From contig JBBMOL010000282.1 of the NCBI GenBank assembly GCA_037954665.1, forward strand, positions 186,001-250,000: DNA of 64,000 nt, in the 5' to 3' direction. The translations under genes and the position numbers were made by a program. Position 1 is the stretch's first letter, and the number at the start of each line of letters is the position of its first letter. The notes beneath the pieces are model-generated. The model had not been told where the DNA came from and did not search any database. It saw only the letters and a list, made by a program, of their open reading frames with translations. Positions 1 through 11,467 of this stretch are shown in pieces. The DNA comes from Laguncularia racemosa. Its lineage: Eukaryota > Streptophyta > Magnoliopsida > Myrtales > Combretaceae.

Positions 1-125
1 TCGTGTATCTCTCTATTCACCTTTCATTTTCAACATGATTATGTTGGGAGACCGTGTATCTCTCGGTTCATTTTGAGTGTTCAACACGGTCATGTTGGGA
101 GGCTTGGGAGGCTGTGTATCTCACT
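1..125. repeat. Short tandem repeat inside LTR A
   Basis: Two and a partial third copy of a unit of roughly 50-60 bases follow each other. Each has the core GTGTATCTCTC, then a variable stretch, then CATGTTGGGAG or CATGATTATGTTGGGAG. They lie in the downstream (R/U5) part of the minus-strand LTR. Confidence 0.6.
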
Positions 126-503
126 ATAGACCTCATAAATCGATCCCTTAACTCGATTTCTATTCAATTTAACATAATTAATCCATCTAACATAAAATTT
201 ATAATGTAATATACTAGTAGATATACTTACTTAACCTAAATTGTTATCGTGATACATGAATGCTTGTTTCGTCCCTTGTGTATTATGGATTGATCTAAAT
301 CTATAAACCTCAATACTTTATTTCTCTACGCTACCATACACATACTTTAATCACGATTTACAATCGTTGATTTATGTACTTTCCTTAATCTAATAAGCTA
401 GTGGTGGAAAAAGGTCATCTCTTTTTCTATGGATTCACACAAGAAGGCTCTAGGGTTCTATGAGAGGCAAAGGAAGAAAAAAGATCAAGTGGGTTTATAA
501 CGG

Positions 504-513
504 CCTATTTATA
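504..513 (-). promoter_or_regulatory. TATA box of LTR A
   Basis: On the minus strand this reads TATAAATAGG, a strong plant TATA box. It is placed inside the LTR, where transcription of the element would begin. Confidence 0.5.
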
Positions 514-598
514 GTCCTTGTAGGAATTACCAAATTGCCCCCAATCCCTTTAGATTATTTACTATATTAACCTTAGCTGCAATATTCATGTATTTACA

Positions 599-612
599 TT
601 CTTCCCCCCTTA
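599..612 (-). other. Polypurine tract of element A
   Basis: On the minus strand this is an A/G run with six consecutive G (core AAGGGGGGAAGA) abutting the TG start of the LTR. It fits the primer site for plus-strand DNA synthesis. Confidence 0.65.
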
Positions 613-845
613 TAAGAATTTTCGTCCTCGAAATTACCTGGATCACTAAAGAGTTCTCGGTATCTTCTTCTCATGTTAAAGTACATAGGAAAACACATAA
701 TCATATAGTTGGGCATGCTGGAATTACAATTATACATAGAAAGGTACATGACCAATAGCATATCCCGTGTTACTCTGCACGGCCACTCACACACCCATAT
801 TGTTCTAGGACACTTACTATTCCATTGTAATTCATTCACTTGCAA
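613..845 (-). pseudogene. C-terminal tip of gypsy pol, element A
   Basis: A short minus-strand open stretch ends against the polypurine tract. Its last residues read DPGNFEDENSYKGG, a tail I recognise from the C-terminus of many plant Ty3/gypsy polyproteins, where a DPGNFEDE-type motif immediately precedes the polypurine tract. The residues before it (about 60) match nothing I recognise, and no integrase or chromodomain is visible further upstream. The element is therefore broken close to its 3' end. The assignment to gypsy is fairly safe because the tail, the purine tract and the LTR are in the correct order. Confidence 0.5.
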
Positions 846-1244
846 TTCTAAGTTACAAGTTACATATAATAAGACATTAGGGAAGGGAATTTTGCAATTA
901 GGACATAATTAATCAATTAGTGAGACCTAGATTAAGTTGTAGGATAGAACTAAACTCAATCTTTAGAATTTGATAGGTTTATATCCCTTTCCTAAAGAAG
1001 TAAGAGCTAATTGGGAGACCACTATTTCAGGTATGTGTATACTATGCTTGTTGTTTGTGTGTGTAGGTTAGAAAAGTAAACTAAATTGATATTGAAATTG
1101 AAATTGACTAGTTGTATGTGATTGTGCTTGAATGGGCTCGAGAAATAAAAAATGTTGGTGATCTTGGGGTGGTACCCCAATGATTGGTATGTGATGTTGT
1201 CTCTAGTAAAGTCATCTACCAAAATGATCTACATAGAATTAGGA
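846..1244. other. No recognisable gene
   Basis: AT-rich sequence between the gypsy tip and the minisatellite. Short open stretches occur on both strands, but none shows a domain or codon structure that I recognise. Confidence 0.4.
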
Positions 1245-1545
1245 TGATATGGTATGGATGGACTCATGGACAATGGGAGGTTCGTATTATTATATATGTA
1301 TATATGTATGGTATGGAAGGACTCATGGACTCTTGGGAGTATCTACTGTTGTATATATATAATTTATGTATGATATGGACTCATGAATAGTGGGGAGGAC
1401 CTATTGTCGTATATATATATATATATAGACTCTTGGAATCATTGAGAGTGGGAAGTATCCATTGCCGTATATGTATAATTATGTATGGATTGGACTCATG
1501 GATAAAGGGGAGTACCCTTTGTCGCATATATATGTGTATATATGT
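1245..1545. repeat. Minisatellite with embedded (TA)n
   Basis: About five imperfect units of roughly 55-70 bases. Each unit has a core like GGACTCATGGA, then an A/G-rich stretch ending in GGGAGTA or GGGAGGT, then CC(A/T)TTGTCGTATATA, followed by a TA-rich spacer whose length varies between units. Cores begin near 1258, 1318, 1376, 1427 and 1492. The open reading frames that cross it on both strands follow from its low complexity. Confidence 0.75.
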
Positions 1546-2199
1546 GTGTGTAAGGTGTATATGGTGATTCTGATGATAAGAATTGTGTATTGGAATGAAA
1601 GATATGAAAGACAACAAATTGTGTTTAGATATCTTGTTGCATATGTTTGTGTTGGTATTTTTGACACGGTATGTGTGATTGTTAGAATATATTGTATTGG
1701 GCATTAGCTCATTCCTCGTGGAACCATTTTTCAACTGCAGGTACTTTGAGGGAAACCATAGGATATGATGAGACGATAGTAGACACAAACTAAAATTTAG
1801 AGAAGGATGTAAAGTATGTATACCATAAGAAGCAATAGGCAAATGAAGAGAAAGATAAACATTAGACGACTTTGTTTAGTTAAGTTATACTTGAGACTAC
1901 TACTGTACTTAAGTTCTAAAAAACCTTCGTTGCATTGATTGTAGGAGATTAAATATGGTTTAATTATTGAGGACGGTTGATTTTTCTAGTTTCTTTTGAT
2001 ATGGAGAGACTGAGTGGTATTTGTTATAGAATAAATATGGTTTCTTTTGATTCAGGTTTTGGAATGTTATAGATAGCCTACTCTAATTTTCTTTTATGTG
2101 CATTTTCTACACAACTTTGAGATTTTCTTTGTCTCTCTCTATCTATTCACACACAGATACATATATTCATACATTTCTTGTTGCTTAATTATACTGTTC
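1546..2199. other. No recognisable gene
   Basis: AT-rich DNA with a few short pyrimidine tracts (2,127-2,150). Nothing resembling an exon series, RNA gene or TE domain is visible. Confidence 0.4.
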
Positions 2200-2380
2200 T
2201 TAAACGTTCTCGTGAAATATCTGTAAGAAACCGGTATCAAGCTTTGATACTTTTTCTGGATCAAATCATGACATTAGCGAAATTAGATATTAAAAAGTTC
2301 AATGGTCACGGGACAGGAGTTTCAATATATTGCAATTGTATAAAACAAGTTCAAGATAGCGCTCAAAATAAAGCGTGACC
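2200..2380 (+). pseudogene. Possible copia primer site and gag start (weak)
   Basis: A GGTATCAAGCTTTGATAC stretch near 2,233 resembles the TGGTATCAGAGC primer-binding site used by many plant retrotransposons. It also forms a short palindrome. About 35 bases later an ATG begins a stretch with AKLDIKKFNG, similar in layout to the start of Ty1/copia gag (a lysine-rich segment, then FNG). Homology is lost at once after FNG, and no LTR is recognisable upstream. This may be coincidence. Confidence 0.2.
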
Positions 2381-5300
2381 CCCTCATTGATGATCGATAT
2401 AGTTGAGTCCTTGGATTGATGTATTGTAGGAAATATTCACAGAGGCTAGCAGCTACCCTCTGGTTGATGCTAGAGTGTGGAGTTCCTTTACATGACTAAA
2501 TCGCTACCATATCACATAGGTTAATTCTCAAAGATGGGAGCTTTTAGTCCTTTGGGTGTCTAATAGTTCGTCGCTAGCAATAGCTTTGGATGCAAAACAG
2601 ACTCACAGCCCAACCATTCATCGTTGAAATCCCTCCCACCTCCTTAATGTTTGAATCCAACAGCTCTAAATCAGTCCTAGGCCCCCATATCCGACAAGCT
2701 CTACATTCTGGGAATTTCTGACACCAGCAGTGAGTATGAAGAACAGGAGCAATCTTGAAAACCTTATTACACAAATTCAACCAAAGAAACCATCCCACTA
2801 TTGCCATCAAATTTTAGAAGAAACCATTGAACATGATATTTATAGTATAGGCAACAAACACGCAATATTTATGGAACTGTGACATTCCGAATGAAAGCTA
2901 ACCACCACTGAAACTGAACTTACAACGATATTTTCAACCGAATGAAAAAGCTTCTTCCTTGATACAGAAACGCAATATCTGTCACCACTATTACTAAGCT
3001 TGGCATGTAAAGTTAAGTCCTTTACCTTTAATAGACAAACCCATCCTTATCTTTTTATGTTATATAATTAAATATGTTTAATGTCATTGTTTTATTATAT
3101 TAATTATTATTGACCGATGGGGTTAGGGTTATCATTTTGGTGGAAGTGGCGATCGGTGCGGTACGGTAGCTGCGAGGATTGGACTTAGAACAAGAAGCCA
3201 GGGGATCTTCTCACTTCTATTACACCTTTTTATGGACTTGAAAAAGAGCGGAGCAATGCCAACGTCCATATATTAATGTAGTAAGATAATGACATTTCTA
3301 AATGCGACATTCCACTTTCTTCCTTCTCCGTTCTTTGGGTTGGAAAACAGGAGAGTTTTTCTCCTTGTTGATCCTTTTTCCACAAAAAAGCATTGATGGT
3401 GTGGAATGAGTACCAAGTTTGAAGGGCTATTCCACCAAAAATAAAATAAATAAATAGACAATAACATACATACATAAGATTATAAATTTTATACATAACA
3501 TTATACATATAATGAATAGATTGCATATAAAAGATTTATAATATATTTTTAACATGTTTCTATATATTTATAAACATGTATTGAGTGCCTATATATTTAT
3601 AACATAATTCTATATATAAATATAACACACGTTACACCAAAAGAATAAAGAAAGAGAAGAAAAAAAAAAGGTTAAGGAATTACAAATTTTATATATTTCA
3701 AAGAAAATGTTAAATAACTTGCGTTATTTCCAAAATGACCCACCTAGGGATCATTAGAGAAAACAATATAAAATTAAATATATTTAAAACATTATTAACA
3801 ATAAATAGTTTTGTAGGTCGAACCCATAACCTATTTATGAAATTTATTTCATAAACGGATTCGCAAATGATTTCATGTGCTAAACTTGAAATTTAAAATC
3901 TGTTTAATAAATGGATTCGCAAATGATTTCATGTGTCAAACCTAAATCTTAACATGAATTTTAATGTGTCATTTTTAGATCTAACCCATTTATTATTCAT
4001 ATCAATTTTTGTCAACCAAACTCATTTGTAATTGTGACATGTCATGGGTCTTTTTAAACACCTCATTTTTGCTTTCTTTTTAGGTTAGATTGTCACTAAA
4101 GTAAAGCCAAGTTTACCAATAATAAAATAATAAAAATAAAATAAATAGTGATAACAACAAAAGTGGGAAAGAAAGAAGGTAAAAAATAATAATAATATAT
4201 ATAATAAAAACGTTATTTTGGGGTTAGGGAATAAAAACTAGAAAATAAGGTCTTTAAGTTAAGCCCAAGCCCACTTCAATTAAACAAAACTCAACCCAAG
4301 AATTTAATAAACTTAAGTCTGATTTGCTTGTAATGAGTAAGCGAGAAAATTAATAGCCTAATTAGTTTGAGTGTGTTGTGTGTATGCCTTAAGTCATAGG
4401 TTCGAATGCAGTAGGCGACACATTTTGCCTTTTATTTTTACTCCTATTCATTACCATGTGGTAGCACGTAATTGGACAGAAGATATCATGTGCCTCACAC
4501 ATGATCTTCTTCCTCAAATAGAATCCAAAAAACCAAATAGGGAAGCTCCATGTGTGAATCTTTAAAGATTAACATCAAATCGACTTAATTTTTATCAAAT
4601 ATTTATGCAATCCTATCATATTTTAACCAAAAAAAGCCATTTTATATTAAAGATTATCGTTAATCTACATTAAAAGACACCAAATTGAAGATAAGATAAG
4701 CATGGGTTTTTGTTAAAAATTTGATTCGAATTGAAATAAAGTTTATCTAAATCAATTAAACATATCTATAAGTACATGGGAACATCTTAAGTTTATTGGA
4801 TTGATCATATTAAAAATCTAAACGCTTAGGAACACTCAACAAACACACTTTCTCTCTCTAGAACACTATATCCACGACCTTTACCTTCTCTCTAGGTTAG
4901 TTTCACCTACACAACGTAACGGAGCTAGAATTAGGTCCCATTAGATTCGATAGGTTGCGAGGAGTAGGAAAAACTTAAGCTTTGGGTTCGATTACACACC
5001 AAAAGCTCGGATCAAAGAACACCCGTGACCACCACATTTGGTCATTCCTAGAACACCACCCTAGGCTACCTTTCAAGTGAAATCACCACTACATTCATGC
5101 TCTACATCCTCAAGAACCTAGGAAAACACTAATTCATCGTTCTCAAGGACAATTGGAGCTACTAAAAACAACTATTTGTCGCCATCGCTGTGTCCACGTG
5201 CTAAGTGCTCGACAACCTGATTCGAACCTAAAGTGCCGCTCCAAATCCAACCCATAGCTCTAATTCAACCCATGCTCCAAATCTGACCTGCAACCTAGAC

Positions 5301-5412
5301 CTACTAGTACAAACTCATCTTGTTAATATTCTTCATTTTTTTTAGCTTATATTATTTAATTGATTTTTGATAAATATTAATAATAATAAAAAATAAAAAA
5401 TTTAAAAATTTA
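2381..5412. other. Gene-free AT-rich DNA
   Basis: No supported gene over 3 kb. It includes many A/T homopolymers and a pair of identical 23-base direct repeats (listed separately). A 78-codon minus-strand open stretch at 2,574-2,810 has a hydrophobic and cysteine-containing composition but no recognisable domain. The segment 4,800-5,330 is somewhat less AT-rich, with no clear coding frame. It could be a very old LTR, but I cannot show this. Confidence 0.4.
3857..3935. repeat. Direct repeat of 23 bases
   Basis: GGATTCGCAAATGATTTCAT plus GTG occurs at 3,857-3,879 and again at 3,913-3,935, 56 bases apart. The flanks are similar (ATAAACGGATT and ATAAATGGATT). This looks like a local duplication. 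Confidence 0.7.
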
Positions 5413-5413
5413 A

Positions 5414-5466
<53 letters not shown>

Positions 5467-5487
5467 TGATGATGATGATGATAATAA
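5413..5487. repeat. (AAT)n / (GAT)n compound microsatellite
   Basis: About 17 AAT units run from 5,413 to 5,463. They are followed by a short ACAATGATGATGATGATG segment and further ATAATA, a typical plant trinucleotide microsatellite. Confidence 0.9.
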
Positions 5488-7107
5488 GATATCTTTATTT
5501 ATATTTTAGTTTTTCTTTTAATAAATATGAAAATGCAAGAGATAGGATTAGTAAGCTTCATGTAGTTGTTAGATTGTTGTGATGTATACAACCTCTCAAT
5601 GGTGAATAGATTTTATAATATAAAATATCAAAATTAAAAAATTAAATGAATATAATAATAACAATAATAAAGAATTTAAAAATGAAAATTCAAAAAAAAT
5701 TAAAAAGTGAATTTTAAAATAATAATTTAAAAAAGAGAGACAAAAGATGAAAAAAATAAAATATGATTAAAAAATAACAATAAAAGATTAAGAAAATTAA
5801 AAAAATCATAAAAGGGGTTTTATTAAAATTTTAGCTTAGTATTTTATATTTTTCTTCCTTTTGTCACTTAGAGTTTTTTTAAACAAAAAAAAATCTAATA
5901 TGATGTTCTTTTCCAAACTTCGGTCTTCTTAGGATTTGTTTTCCCTAAAAGTCATCATATGAAAATCTAGGTCTTTTAGATGCTTTCTTAATAAACATTT
6001 AATTTGGTTAAATAACATAAACTTGACATTTTTTTTTAATTGGTCAACAAACTAAAGTTTTATAAAAGAAAAAATAGAATTATGTTGTTTTGATCCCGAC
6101 TAGTGGCTACATAAGCACCTATAGGGTAACCATAAAAATTGTAAAAAAAATTATTTTCCAAATTAAGTTTTCAAATAAATAATAATAGAAAGCGTTGATG
6201 ACTTGAATAGAAAAAAGAAAAAAGGTTGAGGACTCAAATAGAAAATTGCTTAAACATAAAGGACTAAAAATACATTTTCCCTAAATATATATTATGATAT
6301 TAAGTTTGATATCAAGTATCAATTTAATAATATACCAGCAGAAGGGCACTTGCCTTGTATGTGTAATTAAAAGTAATTTTTTTAATAAATATAATACTAA
6401 TAAGAAAAATATAAATATAAAGAAAATAAGGTGCTTACATAATAATTGTATTGCAACAACTTATTGATAATCATTTAAAACTTATCCAAAAGAAGCTTTA
6501 TGCAAAAGATTTATTTATTTTTCTAATTTTTACATAAAAACCTACAATGTTGAAATTATTTATGAATGCACATAATGAAAATTAAATTAAATTTGAAATT
6601 GTTAATTCAATGAGGGACTAATTTATAATCCATAGCTTAACATTTCCTTATGGTGATTAAAAACTCTTCTTTATGACTGTGAATAATCAGGTTTATATTG
6701 CTATGTATGAAATTTCGTAATTAATATCTTTTTTTTTAAATGCATTGTAATTTCTTCAATGAAATAAATTAAATGTGATTAAAACATTTTGTGTATTTTC
6801 ACAAATACATTTATAATATATTATTGTAATTTTTCATTTATTCTCTCTCTCTCTCTCTTTAACTCATTTTTAACACCATTTATGCATTTTTTTTTCCTTT
6901 CTTAAATCATGGATTATATGTATAGTTAAGTTCAATTATTATTTCATGTTTAGAAATTTTATTTATCATTGTATTTAACTTTTGTATATGTGTTGTGTGT
7001 ATGCATCTACTAGTTTAAATATATAAGGAATTCTTTGCAAAGCTAAAATAGTACGTCATGAGTCCCTAACATGCATAAAGTAGGTAAGGTGAAATCAAAT
7101 GTTTTAA
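5488..7107. other. Gene-free AT-rich DNA
   Basis: Very AT-rich intergenic sequence with poly-A and poly-T runs and a (CT)n tract at 6,841-6,860. No coding stretch or TE domain is recognisable. Confidence 0.5.
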
Positions 7108-7528
7108 TGGTATGTTTGGTACATATAAATAAACTTGGAATGGAATCGTAATTCTAAGTTTTCCTCCATTTTCTATATTTAGATATACTTTTGAAAGCTA
7201 GAATCGCAATTCTTAGAATCACCAATTCTGCCCTCAAGAGGAAATTCAATTTTGACTTTGAGATGGTGGAATCATAATTCAATTCTGACTTGTTTAATGA
7301 TCATTAATTGAAATTACTTATTTAACCTTTAATTTCATTATTACATTTAATAATTAAAATTATTTTTGATAAATACTATTTTATATATATATTCCATTCC
7401 ATGTATGTTCTTAAGCACGAAATTGGATTTATCATTCCAATTGCGATTCAATTCCAATCCATTTCATTTTATTCCAATCCATTGTAATTCATTTCATTCC
7501 ATATTATTCCTACATACCAAACGTGACA
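7108..7528. mobile_element. MITE, PIF/Harbinger-like
   Basis: A 421-base non-coding element. Its left end TGGTATGTTTGGTA and the reverse complement of its right end, TGTCACGTTTGGTA, match at 11 of 14 positions. It is flanked by TAA on both sides (7,105-7,107 and 7,529-7,531), the three-base target duplication expected of PIF/Harbinger-type elements. The interior is rich in GGAAT and its complement ATTCC in opposite halves, so the single strand could fold on itself. It has no transposase, so movement would need one supplied elsewhere. A hAT origin is less likely because the target duplication is 3 rather than 8 bases. Confidence 0.6.
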
Positions 7529-7531
7529 TAA

Positions 7532-8159
7532 ATGTCCAATTTTTATTCACACAGTATTAGAATGTCTTAATTGCACAATGATGGTCACTAGTGGCAAGAT
7601 TCTAAAACCAAAGCTAAATGGCAAGGAAAACATTGTTATGGCCTAAAATTGAGCCCACTAATAAAGTCCACAATAATATCTATATACCCTAACTAAAAGA
7701 TGGTGACTCTTTCTTTCTTTTAGTCTTCATTCAACAACTTTACCTCTCTTCTTCAAAACAAGGTTATGAAGCCCTAGTTTTTATTCTCTCTTTCTCTCAA
7801 TGTTTAAGAGTCTCCTCTCTATTAAATTGGTAGATCTAAACTACTAATATCCTGATCTTGCGTTTTGCAAGGTATATTCACCATTTTGAGCCAGGTGGGC
7901 TCTAAGAACAATAGAGGAAGAAGATGGAGATTTTAGGGCTAAAACTGGTGTGCCCATTCTTTATTTCTTTCCACTAATTTATGCATCTGTTACTAATTAA
8001 CTATTTGTAACTAATTTCAATAATATTCTGTTATATGAACTACTTGAGATTACATTGTAATTTTGATTATTGTTATGCATATAACTATAAATTTGAATAT
8101 TATATTTTATAATCTCTTCATCATGTCGATTGTACATGTGGTCTTCTAAGCCTTCCATA
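7532..8159. other. No recognisable gene
   Basis: Mixed AT-rich sequence. The stretch 7,640-7,900 has pyrimidine-rich tracts and a CCCTAG motif reminiscent of plant 5' untranslated regions or LTR U5. However, no open frame follows it, and no matching second copy is seen in the window. Confidence 0.35.
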
Positions 8160-8577
8160 ATAGACATTGAGGAGAACTTTGCTAATATTGAGAATAGGAT
8201 AGTAATCTATAATGATGAAGAGGATGGTGAAGGGGTGAAGAAGGACTTGTGATTGCGATAGCTAGTGACAAGAGGAAAAATTATTTCACACCCAGTGTCA
8301 AGTTCATGAGAAAGTATGTTCATTAATCATTCATAGAGGGAGCTATACTAACATGGCTTTTAGTACATGGGTTAAGAAGATAGGTTTGTAGACTACTCTA
8401 TATGCAATACCATGTAGTTTGCAATAGGTTAATGATAAAGGGAAAGCACCAGTAAATCAATCGGTACAATTTCTATTTTCTATTGGTATATATACTAATG
8501 TAGTTATTTCTAATATAGTCCCTATGGAAGCGGCCCATATACTCTTAGGTAGACCATAGTAGTTTGATAGGAAAACA
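8160..8577 (+). pseudogene. CRM-like gypsy protease fragment
   Basis: A plus-strand remnant of the retroviral-type aspartic protease of a Ty3/gypsy element, the enzyme that cuts the Gag-Pol polyprotein. Readable blocks in order are LFHTQCQVHEKVCSLII, then the active-site region as HRGS where a DGGS is usual, then KGKAPVNQSVQFLFSIG, then MEAAHILLGRP followed by FDRKT. The catalytic Asp is changed to His, and at least four in-frame stops are present. The block order matches the protease of elements D and H, so this is a third, more divergent member of that group. It is broken at both ends and abuts the minus-strand integrase of element B at about 8,578. Confidence 0.6.
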
Positions 8578-8950
8578 CTTCAAAGTTCCCTTCATCTTGA
8601 TTAGGAAACTTGGAGCATTTTGGGTAACTCATTTGTACTTGGAAAGCATCTTTATCCATGGTTGGCTAATAATATCCTGCGCGTTGTATGTGGTGATACA
8701 AGGGTGGCTCTTCATCTCCACACTAGAATTTGTGGTATTTGTCTAACTTCAAGCATGCTTGCTTTGCATAAATACATCGGGATAAGATGCCTTCTGGACC
8801 CTTGAAGTATAGGATGCCATTGATGCAAGTGAAAATTTTCAAGGTTACCACAAAAGTTGCATTAGGATGCGCTAACTTGGCCATGATGGATTCATCTAGT
8901 AGCTGTAGGGCTATACATGGGATGGACTTTTTGATGACTTGAATATTCCA
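8578..8950 (-). pseudogene. Element B integrase N-terminal region, truncated
   Basis: On the minus strand this segment aligns by eye with 34,620-34,900 of element C, the region leading into the integrase zinc-binding domain. Shared blocks include CATCCTAATGCA, GGCATCTTATC and ACCACATACAA/ACCGCATACAA. No complete open frame remains and the integrase core is absent. The plus-strand open stretches here (8,564-8,805) are shadows of this degenerate minus-strand frame. Confidence 0.55.
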
Positions 8951-9079
8951 ACTATTTTCTTCAATTTAAATAGGAACTTGGAGGCTAATGTAGCCAATGC
9001 ATCTACATAACGGTTTGTAGATCATTTGGTGTGTTTTTATCTCACTAAATTGAACTTGCTAGCTAAAGATTGCACTACA

Positions 9080-9820
9080 ACCCTGTAAGGCATTAGTGCT
9101 AGTTCTTTGAAAGCAAATTCACCATTAGCTTACCTAATAATAAGGTTTTAATCATTGTGGATGCACAAGTGACATGCTCTAGCATTTTGCGCGGAATTGA
9201 GTTTAACCAAGAGAGCCTCATACTCAGCCTCATTTTGCATGGAATTGAATGCTAAAGGTTTGTCTTAGCCCTTAGGAGATATTAGTACTACCTTAGCTCC
9301 TCATTTGATTCTAATAAAGGAGCCATCAAATTGGACCTACCATTCTCCATCTAATTCCACCCTCATAGAACTTTGATAGGATTGTCTCTATGGCATGGAT
9401 CCCATTTATCATAGGGAAATAGCTCAAGAGGTGCACTAGAGCTTGAGACTTAATAGCCTTAGGTGGCATGACCATAATGTCGAACTTTGATGAGAGGAGC
9501 AACCATTTTGCAATCTATCCTAACAAGGCCAATCATGATAGTAAGTATTTTATTATATCAAAGTGATAAGGTTGACCTCATGTGTTAAGAAGTAATGGCG
9601 CAACTTTTGTTTAGCGAATACTAGCGTGAGATAGTGCTTTTCGGAAGTCTAGTAATTAACTTCACCCCTTTAGAGGGATTGGCTTAATTAGTTTATAGGT
9701 CGCTCCCTACTATCAATTTCTTATGCTAGTGAAGCCTTAATGGATTTACTAGTAGATGTCAAGTAGAAAACAATTGGCAATCCTTTAATAGGGATTGTCA
9801 TCATCTATGGGGAAGTGAAT
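9080..9820 (-). pseudogene. Element B RNase H regions
   Basis: Two adjoining minus-strand segments correspond to element C. Positions 9,560-9,760 match the main RNase H of the polymerase (C at 33,720-33,870). Positions 9,080-9,400 match the second, Tat-specific RNase H-like segment (C at 34,240-34,440). The latter shares with C a block around CATGTCACTTGTGCA/CCTCACTTGTGCA and AATGGTGAATTT. RNase H degrades the RNA template during reverse transcription. No uninterrupted frame longer than a few dozen codons remains, so the region is non-functional. Confidence 0.5.
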
Positions 9821-9989
9821 ATATCTTTTATCTTTTAAATGGCATCCTCTTGTAATTGACCATGCTTGAATAATTCCCCTTTCCTCATGAGCTGTTATAG
9901 GGGATGAGAGATCTCAACTAGTGTTGTAGGGGAAGATATAGGAGACCTTCCCCATTAATGTTTTTAATTCCTTCAAGTTAATGGGTATG

Positions 9990-10620
9990 GGCATGGATCA
10001 TATAGCTACACCTTTGCTGGATCAACATCGATCCCTTTTCTATAAACTACAAATCTAAGAAACTTTTCAAATGCTACACCAAAGAAACGCTTCAAAGGAT
10101 TCATGCACTACTAATACAATTAGCACCACTCAAAAACCTTTTGCAAATGTATGATTAGGTGATTTGGTGCTCACTTTGACTTAATGACTATGTCATTAAG
10201 ATAGAATTCCATGAAATCATGCATCATGCCATGAAAGATGATAGTCATTACTCTTTAATAAGTAAGTCTCGCATTCTTAAGCTCGAAGGGCATGACAGTA
10301 TAGTGGAAATTTCCTACTACCTATTGGTGGTACACTTGGCATCTCTAACAACCATCTTAATCTAACTGTAGCTACTAAAACCATCTATAAACATGAACAA
10401 CTTGTGCCCTACTATAGCATATACTAAGGTCTCAATATTTAGTGGTGGGAAGTCATCCTTTGGGCAAATCTTGTTGAGATTACAAAAATCTACACAAACT
10501 CATATTTGGCCATTCTTTTTCCTTACTGGCATGATATTAACTAGCTACGCGGGGTGCTCAATTGGCTTGATGAAGCCAACTTAGAGCAACTTTTCAATTT
10601 CCTCTTTGATTTGGGTCTTA
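9990..10620 (-). pseudogene. Element B reverse transcriptase remnant
   Basis: The minus-strand copy of the RNA-directed DNA polymerase domain. It starts near 10,600 with the block that reads GFIKPIEHP in element C, and the active-site region is at 10,192-10,203. The usual YVDD box reads YLND here (within FMEFYLNDIVIKSK), so a catalytic aspartate is lost. Many stops interrupt the frame. The plus-strand open stretch at 10,393-10,584 is a shadow. Confidence 0.6.
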
Positions 10621-11467
10621 ACTTCTAGGCAAAAAATTCACTATCCTTGCTTCTCTAGCTTGACTCTGATTGCAACGTTCAATCTGTGTACCATTAGATT
10701 GGGGTTTAGTCCTAGCATTTCATCATAGGTCTAAGTAAACACATCTCTATACCCCCATAGCAATTATATCAAGTGGACCTTAAGCTGTTTCAAGAGACTT
10801 TTGCTAATAAAGATAGGTCTTAGAGACTTCCTTAGTCTTACTGGATCCAATTCTTGAATTTCCTTAACTTGAATCTTTAGTTGATTTTGCATCTCTAGAG
10901 AGGCAAGTTGGGCTTCTTGTATTGGTATGGGATTTGAAGAAGATAAGCAAGCTTCCTTAGATCCATCTTCTTTAGATCTCGCAGGCCATCATAAGTAGTA
11001 TACCCTTACCCATCAAGTCTAACAAAATTTTCAATCTCCTTAGTTTTTCTTCTCCTTTTCTTGCCTCCATGGGACCTTTGCGTTCTCCCCCCTTTCTTTT
11101 CCTTCTCTTGAGTCTCCCCAAGTGGATAATGGTGTGCTAGAGGGTTTTACAATAGCAATCTCTCCCTCTTTAGCATACTCATCAATGAATGTAGCCTCGA
11201 TGAGGTATGATTCATTGTGTTCAAATGGGTTCTTTGTAGTGGGAATTAATATGTCTTTCCCTTTACAATGGCCCCTGATGCATTGGTGCCATGTTAAGGG
11301 TATAAGATTGTGATCATGTAACCACTTCTAATAAGAAGATGGTAAGATGTGGGCATGTCAATCACATGGAATTATGTGGAGCCCTGTATAGGGCTAACTT
11401 TAGAGCCCACATTAGCATAACCTATCATATATGTGGATGAATTAGTGAAACCATTTACCACAATAGG

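Larger units (their letters stand above)
1..598 (-). repeat. Ty3/gypsy LTR of element A, cut by window edge
   Basis: This is a minus-strand long terminal repeat whose far end lies outside the window. Read on the minus strand it opens with TGTAAATACATG at 598, directly after a purine tract, which is the normal junction between an internal region and a 3' LTR. A TATA-like TATAAATAGG sits at 504-513 on the minus strand, about 90 bases into the repeat, so U3 would be short. The CA end and the target-site duplication cannot be read. The short U3 and the neighbouring C-terminal coding tip fit a chromovirus, but the lineage is not settled. Confidence 0.7.

Noticed and set aside
1245..1545. CRISPR-like array
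   Set aside because: Units and spacers are both repetitive and AT-rich, no cas genes exist, and the DNA is clearly plant nuclear.
1381..1842. A 153-codon minus-strand open frame
   Set aside because: It runs through the minisatellite and TA tracts. The translation is low complexity, with no conserved block.
2574..2810. A 78-codon minus-strand open frame with several Cys and Trp
   Set aside because: I considered a LINE zinc-binding or RNase H tail, but no motif could be matched with confidence.
7366..7560. A plus-strand open frame within the MITE
   Set aside because: It is AT-rich repeat sequence (ATTCCA repeats) inside a non-coding inverted-repeat element.
7640..7900. 5' untranslated region and promoter of a host gene (pyrimidine tracts, CCCTAG)
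   Set aside because: No open frame or splice-consistent coding sequence follows. The next recognisable feature is a gypsy fragment.
10393..10584. Plus-strand open frame at 10.4 kb
   Set aside because: It is a shadow of the minus-strand reverse transcriptase of element B, confirmed by the block matching GFIKPIEHP on the other strand.
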